From Lachnospiraceae bacterium (lineage in GTDB: Bacteria; Bacillota; Clostridia; Lachnospirales; Lachnospiraceae): a stretch of DNA of 64,000 bases. Positions 56,323 through 64,000 of this stretch are shown in pieces (within the stretch, counting starts at the first letter, position 1; every line of letters starts with the position of its first letter). The position numbers and the translations under genes are program-made. The stretch lies in contig JAIEFE010000018.1 of NCBI GenBank assembly GCA_029067085.1, positions 236,474-300,473 on the forward strand, read 5' to 3'. The notes beneath the pieces are model-generated. The model was not told the DNA's origin. It ran no database searches and saw only the letters and a list, made by a program, of their open reading frames with translations.

Positions 56323-58707
56323 ATGACTTGGCCTTTTGAAAATGATACAAGTGCCATCGAAAAGAAACTTGCAACAAGGAGCATCAAGACAGATAATCGG
56401 CGCAATCTGTTTATGATTTTGACCATAGCTTTGGCAGTAGCCCTCATGTCTGCTATATTCTGTGCGGCGGCTGCCAGTGACCGAGCTTTAGAGGACGATA
56501 TTCGAGGCCAGTATCAGGCGGTTGTGGTGAATTGCGACTGGGATATGATTAAAAAGCTGTCGAATTGTCCAGAGGTGGAGAGTTGGGGACTGTCGCAGAA
56601 TTACGGTTCGGTTCGCTACGGTGACAGCGTCCTGACGGTGGAGTATGCTGATGCCGGCTGGATGGAACTGGGAAAAAAGCCGCCCTTCATAGGTACACTT
56701 CCCCAGGCTGCCAATGATATTTTAGTGGAGCGGGCGTTCCTGGAGTATTTTGAAATTCCCGTAGAGGTCGGACAAACTATTGAAGCTGATCTTGGAAACG
56801 GCAAGCAGGTCTATGCCATTAGCGGTATTATGGATGTAGAAAATGACTCCCGTATCTTTCAACTCTATGTGTCCGAGGCTTTTGTAGAGAAGATGGCTGA
56901 AGGAGAACCACTATTTGAGTTCCGGCTTCGCTATACAGGTGCTGACACTATGGAGTTGGAACAGCTCAAAACTGATATTGCCGCATTTCTGACGGCAAAC
57001 GGTGTAATAGAGAATTGTCTTTTTTACAGTTCCAATTACTTCGATATGCAGGGCTTTAAGAGTGGAACTGTGAAATACTATATTCCGGTGGCACTTCTGC
57101 TGCTGGTTGCCTGTGCGGTGGTCATTTACAGTATATTTTTTATTTCCGTTAGGGGCAAAATGCGGGAATATGGACGTATGAAGGTCATCGGCGCAACACC
57201 GAAGCAGATTCGTCGGATTGTGCAGCGAGAGGGTTTCCTTCTGTCGGCTTGCGGAATCCCTCTGGGTCTGCTGATTGGTGGAAGCATTGGCTTTGCCATC
57301 AATATGGCGCACTGGAGTTGGATGGGAAATCTGCCCTACCTGCTGGCAACAGCAGTGGTCTGTGCCCTGACTGTGCTCTTGTCAATCCACGCACCCGTCC
57401 GCATGGCGGCGAGGGTGTCCCCCATCGAGGCAGTACGTTCCAGCGGCTATGAAACCGGGGTCGACCGAAAAGATCAGAAAAACCACCATATCACCCCATC
57501 CGCTTTGGCACGGATGAATTTCCAGAGGAGTCGGAAAAAGACAATCATCACACTGACCTCCTTAGGACTGACTGGAGTGTTTTTGGTAGCAGTGGCAACA
57601 GTATTCAATTCCATTAGCCCCGAAAAAATGGCGATTGAATTATTGGGTGACCACTGTAACTATGAAGTCAGTTGGATAGATTCGGGAGGAGCGGAAGGGT
57701 TCCCAGATATTGCAAGGGAAAACCCATTGACGGAAGAACTGCGGCAAGAGCTTCTTACTCTGGACGGAGTGGAATCTATCACCCCCCATGAGGCAACCTT
57801 TGCAAGGGTCACATTCCCCGACAGAACAGAGTCCTTGGGATTCCTTGTACTGGACCGCATGGGGATGGAAAAGTGGTTGCCCGATGAGAACATGGAGAAA
57901 GGCAGCGCAGATTATGAGGAACTTGCTGCAAATGATGGTGTCATTGTAACAGATTCAGGTGAGCAACTTTTAAGTATGCTTTTTGGCTATACTCCGACCA
58001 TCGGAGATGTGTTGACTTTTGAAACGATGGATGGCAATACCATGCAGGTAACAGTTATGGGAATTGCCAAACCGGAAGTGACAAGCGGTACTGGTGCATG
58101 GGGGTTGTTTACCCTTACGGAAGAATTAGCCCATAAACTCTACCCGGACATTAAGAATATAGAGGCTGTTTGGAACATACACACATCAGATGATTCGGAT
58201 GTGTTAAGAGCGTCCATTTTTGACTTGCTGGAAAACCCGATTCTAACAATCACATCCAGGGCAGACCTTGCTGCTTCTCTGAGATCGCAGTTGAACCTTA
58301 TGAGACAGGGAGTTTATCTGCTACTGGCTTTCCTGTTCGTGTTTTCTGTTGTAAATCTGGTCAACACTCTAATGACCAATCTGCTGGCCAGACAGCAGGA
58401 GCTTGGAATTTTGCAGTCTGTGGGCATGACAGGAAAACAGGTATCTCGTATGCTGATTGCGGAGTGCCTATGGTATGTGGGAGTCACGGTTATTATATCC
58501 GTCGGCATTGGCGGAATTTTGGGAGACGTTGCGGACTATATGATCAGCAGCTTCAATATTTTGGGTAAGCTGTCCTATACATTCCCTTTGATTGAAACGG
58601 CAGTTTTTGTTTTGGCACTGCTGGCAGTGGCCGTGGTTTTCTCTGTATTTGCTGTGCGATATTCCAACCGCCTTTCTCTTGTGGAGCGGATCAAGACAAT
58701 GGAGTAA
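56323..58707 (+). CDS. FtsX-family ABC transporter permease
   Basis: A 794-residue membrane protein with two repeats of the MacB/FtsX plan. Helix 1 is at ~29-50, followed by an extracytoplasmic domain, then FtsX core helices at ~255-370. The second half starts with a helix at ~405-425, an extracytoplasmic domain, and three helices at ~665-790. SVGMTGKQVSRML is a typical coupling segment. AAGGAGGTGA precedes the ATG. With the kinase-regulator pair it forms a Bce/Vex-like self-regulated module, probably for peptide antibiotic sensing or resistance; the substrate is unknown. Confidence 0.9.
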   Translation: MTWPFENDTSAIEKKLATRSIKTDNRRNLFMILTIALAVALMSAIFCAAAASDRALEDDIRGQYQAVVVNCDWDMIKKLSNCPEVESWGLSQNYGSVRYGDSVLTVEYADAGWMELGKKPPFIGTLPQAANDILVERAFLEYFEIPVEVGQTIEADLGNGKQVYAISGIMDVENDSRIFQLYVSEAFVEKMAEGEPLFEFRLRYTGADTMELEQLKTDIAAFLTANGVIENCLFYSSNYFDMQGFKSGTVKYYIPVALLLLVACAVVIYSIFFISVRGKMREYGRMKVIGATPKQIRRIVQREGFLLSACGIPLGLLIGGSIGFAINMAHWSWMGNLPYLLATAVVCALTVLLSIHAPVRMAARVSPIEAVRSSGYETGVDRKDQKNHHITPSALARMNFQRSRKKTIITLTSLGLTGVFLVAVATVFNSISPEKMAIELLGDHCNYEVSWIDSGGAEGFPDIARENPLTEELRQELLTLDGVESITPHEATFARVTFPDRTESLGFLVLDRMGMEKWLPDENMEKGSADYEELAANDGVIVTDSGEQLLSMLFGYTPTIGDVLTFETMDGNTMQVTVMGIAKPEVTSGTGAWGLFTLTEELAHKLYPDIKNIEAVWNIHTSDDSDVLRASIFDLLENPILTITSRADLAASLRSQLNLMRQGVYLLLAFLFVFSVVNLVNTLMTNLLARQQELGILQSVGMTGKQVSRMLIAECLWYVGVTVIISVGIGGILGDVADYMISSFNILGKLSYTFPLIETAVFVLALLAVAVVFSVFAVRYSNRLSLVERIKTME

Positions 58708-58831
58708 TGAGTGAGCGGCAGCTTTTGGCTATTCTGCTTCCTTTTTGTCCATTTTTCGAGATAAATTTTTGAAATGTCCGTTGCTTGTAACAATTCGGCT
58801 TGTTTTCTTGTCGAATTTTAGCATAGCGCGG

Positions 58832-58848
58832 ACATTTCTGTGATATTT
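58832..58848 (+). promoter_or_regulatory. Third, orphan copy of the ACATTT repeat
   Basis: ACATTT (58832-58837) and ATATTT (58843-58848) keep the 11-bp period and the flanks CGGACATTTCTGTGA of the transporter promoter copy, but no -10 follows at the right place. It lies at the junction with the integrase fragment. Confidence 0.4.
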
Positions 58849-58982
58849 GAACTTCCAATGAGTGAAAAAATGTATGAAGCGTTGGGGCGCGTGTTGATGA
58901 ACCGCAAGGGAGCGAAAACGACCACGATTGACGGTTACAGCAATTTCCTTTTCCTCAACCGGGACGACTGCCCGAAAACAAA
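58840..58982 (+). pseudogene. Tyrosine recombinase (integrase) gene fragment
   Basis: About 45 codons in one frame read FELPMSEKMYEALGRVLMN, then TIDGYSNFLFLNRDDCPKTNQ. This resembles an internal segment before the C-terminal catalytic residues of Tn916/Tn1549-type integrases (pattern LP..YEAL..VL...DGYS.FLFLNR.G.PK). Neither the N-terminal domain nor the catalytic HxxR and Tyr are present. The fragment ends abruptly at the stop codon of the opposite Ig-like gene. It marks the right end of the decayed element. Confidence 0.65.
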
Positions 58983-60272
58983 TCAGTTCCTCCTCATTAC
59001 CAGAAACACGCCCAGCGCGCATGCCGCCACGATCGCAGCCGCAATTCCAAAAAAGATCCTTTTCTGCCGTTCCTTTTCTGCTTTTTCCTGTGCTGCCTCT
59101 TCTTCGGCCTGGGCCTTTTCTCTTTCGCGTTTCTCTTTCTCCAGCTTCACGCGCTCCGCCTTTTCGGCTTCCGCCTTCTCCTTCTCCATCCGTTCTTTTT
59201 CCATTTTTTCACGCTCCGCTTTCGCAGCCGCGTCTTTATCCTTTTTATCCGACTTTTCGGATGTATTCTCTTCCGGCTTTACGGCATCTGCTTTATCCTC
59301 GGCGCTGTTATCCTTATTTTCTTTCTCGCCGTCGGTTTTCTCCGTCTGCTGGCTGCCCGTCTGATCCGTATTCTGATCTTTATCCAAAGACGTCCCCTGC
59401 GTCTGATTCTGTGCGGTTTGGTTCTGATCAGTCTGCGCCTGCGCGGGGTCCGGTTCAAATTCCGCCGAGATGGTATGATCGCCGTTCACATCAGTAAAAT
59501 TGTAGGAGGTGGCAGCGCCGATCGCCGTCCCGTCCACATACACCATGCGCACGCGATATCCCCTGTCCGGAGTGATCGCATAACCGATCCACGAGCCTGT
59601 CGGGACGGGGCTTGCCCCGGTGGGTGTGATGATCCCGCCAATGGACGATACAGAGGCCGTCACCGTGTATGTCTTCGGGGTTTCCTTCTCAAAGACAGCC
59701 ATCAGATTCCTGTCGCCGGTAATGTTTTCTATAGTAAACTCCTGATTCGTATTGACGCTTTTATCATTTTCTTTCCATTCCACAAAACGCCACCCCTCCT
59801 TCGGCGTCGCCTTGAGCGTCATATTCTCTCCGGCGTTCACTGTTTTTCCCTCGGTGGCCGTACCGCCATTCGCATCATTCACGGTGATATTGACCCGGTA
59901 TGTCGCGTTCTGGACGACCGCGAGCGCCGTTGCGGAATAGGCGCTGTCCTGTCTGGAAACCGCCTTCACAATAAGGTTGGATGCCCCCTCGTCCGAGGCT
60001 ACGTTCAGGACGCCTTTACTGTCAATAAAGGTGCTCTGGCTGGTCTGCCCGCTGACACTCCAAACCACCTCGCTGCTGTAATCGTTTTCGCCTGTTACGG
60101 TGGCCGTAAAAGTGCAGGTCGCATTCTTTGTGACTACGATCGATCCCGGAGAAATTGCGACCGAGCTGATTGACGATGACGCATCGGAAGCCGCCATGCT
60201 TGGAAAGGCTGCTGCCAAAAAAAGAAGCAATGCTATGAAAAATTTGATGGTATAGTTCATTTTTTGTCTCAT
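58983..60272 (-). CDS. Secreted Ig-like/InlB-repeat protein with C-terminal membrane anchor
   Basis: A 429-residue protein. The signal peptide (FFIALLLFLAAAFPSMA) is followed by a bacterial Ig-like domain (~35-120, VAISPGSIVVTKNATCTF), two InlB B-repeat-like domains (GWRFVEWKENDK; GYRVRMVYVDGTAI), a Gln/Asp/Lys spacer, and a long Glu/Lys/Ala charged helix (~330-405). It ends with one membrane helix (IFFGIAAAIVAACALGVFLVM) and RRN, so it is membrane-anchored, not sortase-linked. No ribosome site is visible before the ATG at 60272 or 60260. A LexA-type box lies upstream. Confidence 0.83.
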   Translation of the reverse strand: MRQKMNYTIKFFIALLLFLAAAFPSMAASDASSSISSVAISPGSIVVTKNATCTFTATVTGENDYSSEVVWSVSGQTSQSTFIDSKGVLNVASDEGASNLIVKAVSRQDSAYSATALAVVQNATYRVNITVNDANGGTATEGKTVNAGENMTLKATPKEGWRFVEWKENDKSVNTNQEFTIENITGDRNLMAVFEKETPKTYTVTASVSSIGGIITPTGASPVPTGSWIGYAITPDRGYRVRMVYVDGTAIGAATSYNFTDVNGDHTISAEFEPDPAQAQTDQNQTAQNQTQGTSLDKDQNTDQTGSQQTEKTDGEKENKDNSAEDKADAVKPEENTSEKSDKKDKDAAAKAEREKMEKERMEKEKAEAEKAERVKLEKEKREREKAQAEEEAAQEKAEKERQKRIFFGIAAAIVAACALGVFLVMRRN

Positions 60273-60317
60273 AAAATCATCATACCAAATATCCTGCTAC
60301 TTGTACATACCAAAATC

Positions 60318-60329
60318 GAACTTTTGTTC
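60318..60329. promoter_or_regulatory. LexA-type box upstream of the Ig-like protein gene
   Basis: GAAC-TTTT-GTTC, with a C before it, matches GAACNNNNGTTC. On the minus strand it is followed after 10 bp by TGTACA, a 17-bp spacer and TATGAT, the same order as at uvrB. It lies 46 bp before the start codon. Confidence 0.55.
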
Positions 60330-60445
60330 TTTTCCCTCCTCGCTCTTGTCAGAAACCATCTCAGTGATATTTCAATGAAATTGCGAAAGTCAACATTTTA
60401 CCACTTGTATATTCCTCCCTTTTATATTAGAATAAAAAAGTAACA

Positions 60446-60465
60446 AATTGATATCGCTATCAATT
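60446..60465. promoter_or_regulatory. Palindromic operator-like site before the ferredoxin gene
   Basis: AATTGATA-TCGC-TATCAATT is a perfect 8-bp inverted repeat 30 bp before the ferredoxin start codon, placed to overlap its promoter or leader. The binding protein is unknown; an iron- or redox-responsive factor is a guess from context. Confidence 0.5.
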
Positions 60466-60494
60466 ATTTTTATCACATAAGGAGGGTAATAGTC

Positions 60495-60665
60495 ATGGCA
60501 TATGTAATCAGTGATGCTTGTGTTGCTTGCGGCGCATGTGAGGGTCAGTGCCCGGTTGGCGCGATCAGCATGGGCGACGGCAAGTTTGAGATTGATTCCG
60601 ATAAGTGCATCGACTGCGGTTCCTGCGCAGGTGTCTGCCCGACAGGTTCCATCTCTCAGGGTTAA
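60495..60665 (+). CDS. Ferredoxin, 2[4Fe-4S]
   Basis: A 56-residue clostridial-type ferredoxin: MAYVISDACVACGACEGQC, PVGAISMGDGKF, then KCIDCGSCAGVC and PTGSISQG. Two CxxCxxCxxxCP motifs bind two [4Fe-4S] clusters for low-potential electron transfer, for example with pyruvate:ferredoxin oxidoreductase and hydrogenase. AAGGAGG precedes the ATG. It is a single gene with an operator-like palindrome upstream. Confidence 0.96.
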   Translation: MAYVISDACVACGACEGQCPVGAISMGDGKFEIDSDKCIDCGSCAGVCPTGSISQG

Positions 60666-60675
60666 TCTCTGATAC

Positions 60676-60699
60676 GAACGGATTTCGGAAGGACCGTTC
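60676..60699. terminator. Weak hairpin between ferredoxin and MerR-like genes
   Basis: GAACGG (60676-60681) and CCGTTC (60694-60699) form a 6-bp stem between the convergent genes. No clear T run follows, so terminator function is uncertain. Confidence 0.35.
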
Positions 60700-60701
60700 T
60701 C

Positions 60702-61367
60702 CTATTTCTGGGGAAGCGGTTCTTTCTTTTTGCCCATGCCGAAACGTTCCCGCGGCTGATGCCTCTGGCGGATCATCTCATCGATCTTTCGGTAATGCTC
60801 TTCCTCCTGCTTCCAGTGCGCCTCGTCCCGTTCCTCCTGCTGCCTGAACTGGTAATCCAGCTCCTTCAAGATACTCTCCTTGATCTCCGTACACATTTCC
60901 CGATTGGCGTTCTTCACGGCATCCGTCACCAGATGCTGCAGCAGATACTGTAACCTCGCCGCCTTTTTTGCCTTTTCGTCATCAACGGACTCCGCATACT
61001 CCTGCAGATCTCCTCCGGGGAGCTCCATCACCGTCTCCTTTCCCTTCGTCATCGTGACCATATACTTCTTCGCCTTTTTCATGACCATATCCTCCACTTT
61101 TTCTGTCATTTCCTGTTCAGTCGGCGTCACAGGAAACGTATTATCCCCGTGCAGGACCTGCCGTATCGCCTTGAGCTGCAGCCCCTGCTCCTTCAGATGC
61201 TTGATCTGCCGAAAGCGTTCGATATCCTCTTTTGTGTAGCTGCGATGCCCCATCTCGTTTCGCCCGATGGCAAGTGAAAGTTCTTCCTCCCAGTAGCGGA
61301 GCACATGCGGTTCCACCCGTACCAACTTCGAAGCCTCCGAAATGTAATAGATTGTTTTTCCCTCCAT
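60702..61367 (-). CDS. MerR-type helix-turn-helix protein
   Basis: A 221-residue protein. The N-terminal MerR-like DNA-binding domain reads YYISEASKLVRVEPHVLRYW, then GHRSYTKEDIERFRQIKHLKEQG. The C-terminal ~110 residues are long charged helices (EEHYRKIDEMIRQRHQ) rather than a ligand pocket. This plan, a MerR head and a coiled coil, resembles RacA-like chromosome-anchoring proteins as well as some regulators, and its place after dnaB fits either. AGGGAGGAAAGG precedes the ATG. Target sites unknown. Confidence 0.8.
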   Translation of the reverse strand: MEGKTIYYISEASKLVRVEPHVLRYWEEELSLAIGRNEMGHRSYTKEDIERFRQIKHLKEQGLQLKAIRQVLHGDNTFPVTPTEQEMTEKVEDMVMKKAKKYMVTMTKGKETVMELPGGDLQEYAESVDDEKAKKAARLQYLLQHLVTDAVKNANREMCTEIKESILKELDYQFRQQEERDEAHWKQEEEHYRKIDEMIRQRHQPRERFGMGKKKEPLPQK

Positions 61368-61432
61368 CCTTTCCTCCCTTCAAAAAAACAAAAAGAAACG
61401 TTCCCGGTCAGGGTTCGTCTCTTTTGTAAGTG

Positions 61433-62770
61433 TTATTTCGCTAAATTTGCAAACTTCGTATAATCCGGCAGCCATACCAGTTCCACGGTTCCGATAGGGC
61501 CGTTTCTCTGCTTCGCAATGATAATCTCCGCGATGCCCTTTTTTTCGGTATCCTTGTTATAATAATCGTCGCGGTAAATGAACATGACCACGTCCGCATC
61601 CTGCTCAATAGCCCCCGATTCACGCAGATCCGACAGCATGGGTCTGTGGTCGGGCCGCTGCTCCACCGCACGGGAGAGCTGAGACAGCGCTACAACGGGT
61701 ACCTTGAGCTCTCTGGCCAGCGCTTTTAAGGATCGGGAGATATCCGATATCTCCTGCTGTCTGGAATCGGTGGAGCGGCCGCTCCCCGACATAAGCTGCA
61801 AATAGTCGATAATGACCATTTCCAGATTGTGTTCAAGCTTGTATTTGCGGCATTTGGAGCGAAGCTCCGAAACGCTGATACCGGGCGTATCGTCTATGAT
61901 GAGATTCGACTTGCCGATCTCGGCGGCGCTCTCGATCAGCTTCTCCCACTCCACATCCGAGAGATTCCCCGTCCGCAGATGCTGGGAATCCACCTTGGCC
62001 TCCATGGAGAAAAGGCGGTTCACAAGCTGTTCCTTTGACATCTCAAGGCTGAACACCGCCACTGTCTTATTCTGCTTAAAGGCCACATATTCCGCCACAT
62101 TCAGGACAAAGGCCGTCTTTCCCATGGAAGGCCTCGCCGCGATCAGAATAAGGTCTGAAGGCTGTAAGCCTGCGGTCTTGTAATCCAGATCAAGGAAGCC
62201 CGTCGCCACACCCGTGACGTTGCCACTGTTGTGGGAAGCCCGTTCGATGTTGTCCATCACGTCCATCACGATCTGTCGAATGGGAACAAACTCACCGCCG
62301 CCGCGCCGCTGGATCAGATCAAAAACCCGCTTCTCCGTATCCTCAAGAATGGTCTCAAGATTCTCCTTGCCGACATAACAGTTGTTGGCGATCTCTTCAT
62401 TCAGACGAATCAGTCGCCTTAATACCGCCTTGTCAGAGACGATGCCCGCATAGTATTTCACATTGGCAGAGGTCAGCGCCGCCGTGATCAAATCTCTGAT
62501 AAACTCAGGACTGGCAACTTCGGGGGGCACATCCTTTTCCTTCAGACGATCCTGAAGCGTCACCGGATCCACCGGCTTTCCCTCGTCGTTCAGCTCCACC
62601 ATGGCATCAAAAAGAACGCCGTACTGTTTGCTGTAAAAATCCTCCGAGGTCACGATCTCCGAGGCCGTCACAATGGCCTCCGCATCCATGATCATAGCGC
62701 CAATGACAGCCTGTTCCGCCTCTATGCTGTGAGGCAGTATTCTTTTTAATAACGCTTCCTCCGCCGCCAT
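61433..62770 (-). CDS. dnaB: Replicative DNA helicase DnaB
   Basis: A 445-residue hexameric helicase that unwinds DNA at the fork. The N-terminal domain has LPHSIEAEQAVIGAMIMDAEAI. The RecA-type core has Walker A ARPSMGKTAFVLNVAEYVA, VIIDYLQLMSG, ISRSLKALARELKVPVVALSQLSRAVEQR, split here over two adjoining stretches, and YRDDYYNKDT. There is no intein. The start codon overlaps the rplI stop by one base. It should be the cargo of the loader proteins encoded at 6.1-8.2 kb. Confidence 0.97.
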   Translation of the reverse strand: MAAEEALLKRILPHSIEAEQAVIGAMIMDAEAIVTASEIVTSEDFYSKQYGVLFDAMVELNDEGKPVDPVTLQDRLKEKDVPPEVASPEFIRDLITAALTSANVKYYAGIVSDKAVLRRLIRLNEEIANNCYVGKENLETILEDTEKRVFDLIQRRGGGEFVPIRQIVMDVMDNIERASHNSGNVTGVATGFLDLDYKTAGLQPSDLILIAARPSMGKTAFVLNVAEYVAFKQNKTVAVFSLEMSKEQLVNRLFSMEAKVDSQHLRTGNLSDVEWEKLIESAAEIGKSNLIIDDTPGISVSELRSKCRKYKLEHNLEMVIIDYLQLMSGSGRSTDSRQQEISDISRSLKALARELKVPVVALSQLSRAVEQRPDHRPMLSDLRESGAIEQDADVVMFIYRDDYYNKDTEKKGIAEIIIAKQRNGPIGTVELVWLPDYTKFANLAK

Positions 62771-63219
62771 TAGGATTCCTCGACTACTTTAACTTTCAGT
62801 TTTCCTGTCACCTTCGGGTGGAGTTTCACGCCCACCTCGTATGCGCCGAGTGCCTTCAAGGGTTCGGGGAGCTGAATCTTTTTCTTGTCAAGTTCAAGAC
62901 CGCACTGCTCCTTTGCTGCCTGCGCGATCTCCTTGGTGGAGACGGACCCGAAAGTTCTGCCGCCCTCACCGGACTTGATCTTCACAGTTACTTCCTTTGT
63001 TTCGAGAAGCTGCGCCAAGTCTTTTGCCGCTGCAAGCTGCTCCGCTGCCACCTTGTCGGCATTGGCCTTTTGGAGCTTTAGGTCATTTTTATTCTTCGCG
63101 TTCGCTTCCACGCCCAGCTTCTTCGGCAGCACAAAATTGCGCGCATACCCGTCGCTGACATTCACAATATCGCCCTTCTTTCCGAGCGTTTTCACATCTT
63201 CCAGCAATATGATCTGCAT
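62770..63219 (-). CDS. rplI: 50S ribosomal protein L9
   Basis: A 149-residue large-subunit protein. It starts [21 protein letters not shown], followed by [14 protein letters not shown], a connecting helix rich in Lys and Ala, and a C-terminal domain with [20 protein letters not shown] 63219 is chosen because AGAGG precedes it and the family starts here. It lies in the conserved gdpP-rplI-dnaB order of Firmicutes. Confidence 0.96.
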   Translation of the reverse strand: MQIILLEDVKTLGKKGDIVNVSDGYARNFVLPKKLGVEANAKNKNDLKLQKANADKVAAEQLAAAKDLAQLLETKEVTVKIKSGEGGRTFGSVSTKEIAQAAKEQCGLELDKKKIQLPEPLKALGAYEVGVKLHPKVTGKLKVKVVEES

Positions 63220-63270
63220 ATGTATTTTACCTCTTTCCTTATTTATCACCGGAGTCAGCAGCGAAGCGGC

Positions 63271-64000
63271 TTACTCCAGTTCCCCTTCCTCGATCATCGC
63301 GTCAAGCGTTCTCTTGATGCTCTCAATGCCTTCCTCGATGGTGCCGGTTTCAAGCTGCGCACCCGCCACGTTCAGATGGCCGCCGCCGCCCATTCTCTCC
63401 ATGATGACCTGCACGTTCACCTCGTCGATAGAGCGTGCGCTTATGTATATGATTCCATTATATCTTGTAAGAATAAAGCTGGCGCGGATCCCCTTGATGT
63501 TGAGAAGTTCATTGGCCGCCTGCGCACCCACAACAGTAGGACTTGCCACATCCTCTCCCGAACAGATGGAGATCGCGTAAAACCGCCGATAGATCTCGGC
63601 CTGGCTGACCGCATCCGCCTTCGCCTTGTACTCCGCCGCGTCGTCCCTGAAAAGCTTTCGCACACGGGTCACATCCGCACCGTTCCTGCGCAGATAGGCC
63701 GCAGCCTCGAAGGTTCTGACGCCCGTCTTTGTCATAAAATTATTTGTGTCAATCATAATGCCCGAATACATACAGTCGGCTTCCTCAGACCTAAGCCGCA
63801 GATCGTCGCTGATGTACTGTAGGATCTCCGAAACCATCTCGCAAGCTGAAGAAGCGTAGGCCTCGATATAGGAGAGAGTCGCATTCTCGATGATCTCCGT
63901 ACCCTGCCTGTGATGGTCTAAGACTACAATAGACTTACAGCGTTTCAAAAGTTCAGGACATTCCGTAATGCTGGGCTTATTTACGTCCACCACCACCAGC
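63271..64000 (-). CDS. gdpP: GdpP-like DHH/DHHA1 cyclic-di-AMP phosphodiesterase, C-terminal part (cut by window edge)
   Basis: The last ~243 residues of a DHH phosphoesterase, open to the window edge. The DHH motif is VVLDHHRQG; SGIMIDTNNFMTKTG gives further metal ligands; DHHA1 ends with MGGGGHLNVAGAQL. The order gdpP-rplI-dnaB is that of Firmicutes GdpP, a membrane enzyme with PAS and degenerate GGDEF domains that degrades c-di-AMP; those parts lie outside. It would oppose CdaA encoded at 37.4-38.2 kb. Confidence 0.9.
   Translation of the reverse strand, partial: LVVVDVNKPSITECPELLKRCKSIVVLDHHRQGTEIIENATLSYIEAYASSACEMVSEILQYISDDLRLRSEEADCMYSGIMIDTNNFMTKTGVRTFEAAAYLRRNGADVTRVRKLFRDDAAEYKAKADAVSQAEIYRRFYAISICSGEDVASPTVVGAQAANELLNIKGIRASFILTRYNGIIYISARSIDEVNVQVIMERMGGGGHLNVAGAQLETGTIEEGIESIKRTLDAMIEEGELE

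Overview
The window is a chromosomal segment of a low-to-mid GC, anaerobic, Gram-positive Clostridia bacterium, most likely a flagellated member of the Lachnospiraceae. The evidence is the GlgC/GlgD pair, SpoVG, CwlD and a SleB-domain protein (spore formation), a clostridial MecA, pyruvate formate-lyase with its activase, a two-cluster ferredoxin, flagellar rod genes behind mbl, and the cdaA-cdaR-glmM c-di-AMP cluster. The genus is not assigned. No rRNA, tRNA or CRISPR array was seen.

Layout: 1-1.3 kb holds a truncated BspA-type surface protein and a divergent XRE regulator separated by a four-copy repeat array. 1.3-4.2 kb is glgC-glgD and spoVG (minus strand). 4.4-10.1 kb (plus strand) has murC, then a primosome pair (DnaD-like protein and DnaI/DnaC-like loader) behind a DnaA-box cluster, an unusual Prs, and queT behind a probable preQ1 riboswitch. 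10.1-13.1 kb is a two-gene operon of unknown function. 13.2-20.4 kb is the complete F-type ATP synthase operon atpZ-I-B-E-F-H-A-G-D-C, whose c subunit has a Na+-binding signature. 20.5-26.4 kb has a DUF402 protein and a minus-strand operon of cell-wall and housekeeping genes (GH18, cwlD, sua5, rpiB, SleB-domain hydrolase).

26.4-27.0 kb is a long intergenic region, then mecA converging on a DUF1858 gene. 28.2-31.6 kb is the fermentation locus: a pyruvate formate-lyase that stops before its glycyl-radical domain, a 68-residue small protein, a separate 80-residue glycyl-radical subunit, and pflA. 31.6-34.3 kb has DUF951, a sirtuin and leuA. 34.3-46.3 kb is a long minus-strand gene string: mbl-flhO-flhP-rod-binding protein-recD2-comFC-yvyF-two unknown membrane proteins-cdaA-cdaR-glmM-HPr. 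46.5-53.2 kb has an ABC-class ATPase converging on uvrA and uvrB, with a LexA-type box before uvrB.

53.2-59.0 kb is an apparent remnant of a mobile element. A sensor-regulator pair and a two-component ABC transporter lie between an excisionase-like fragment and an integrase fragment, and two of its promoters share the same direct-repeat operator. 59.0-64.0 kb has an Ig/InlB-repeat membrane-anchored protein with a second LexA-type box, a ferredoxin, and the minus-strand string gdpP (partial)-rplI-dnaB-MerR-like.

The most noteworthy items are the split pyruvate formate-lyase with its extra small protein, the decayed element with conserved ACATTT-N5-ACATTT operators, the DnaA boxes before the primosome genes, the iteron array at the left edge, and the second LexA-type box before a surface protein.
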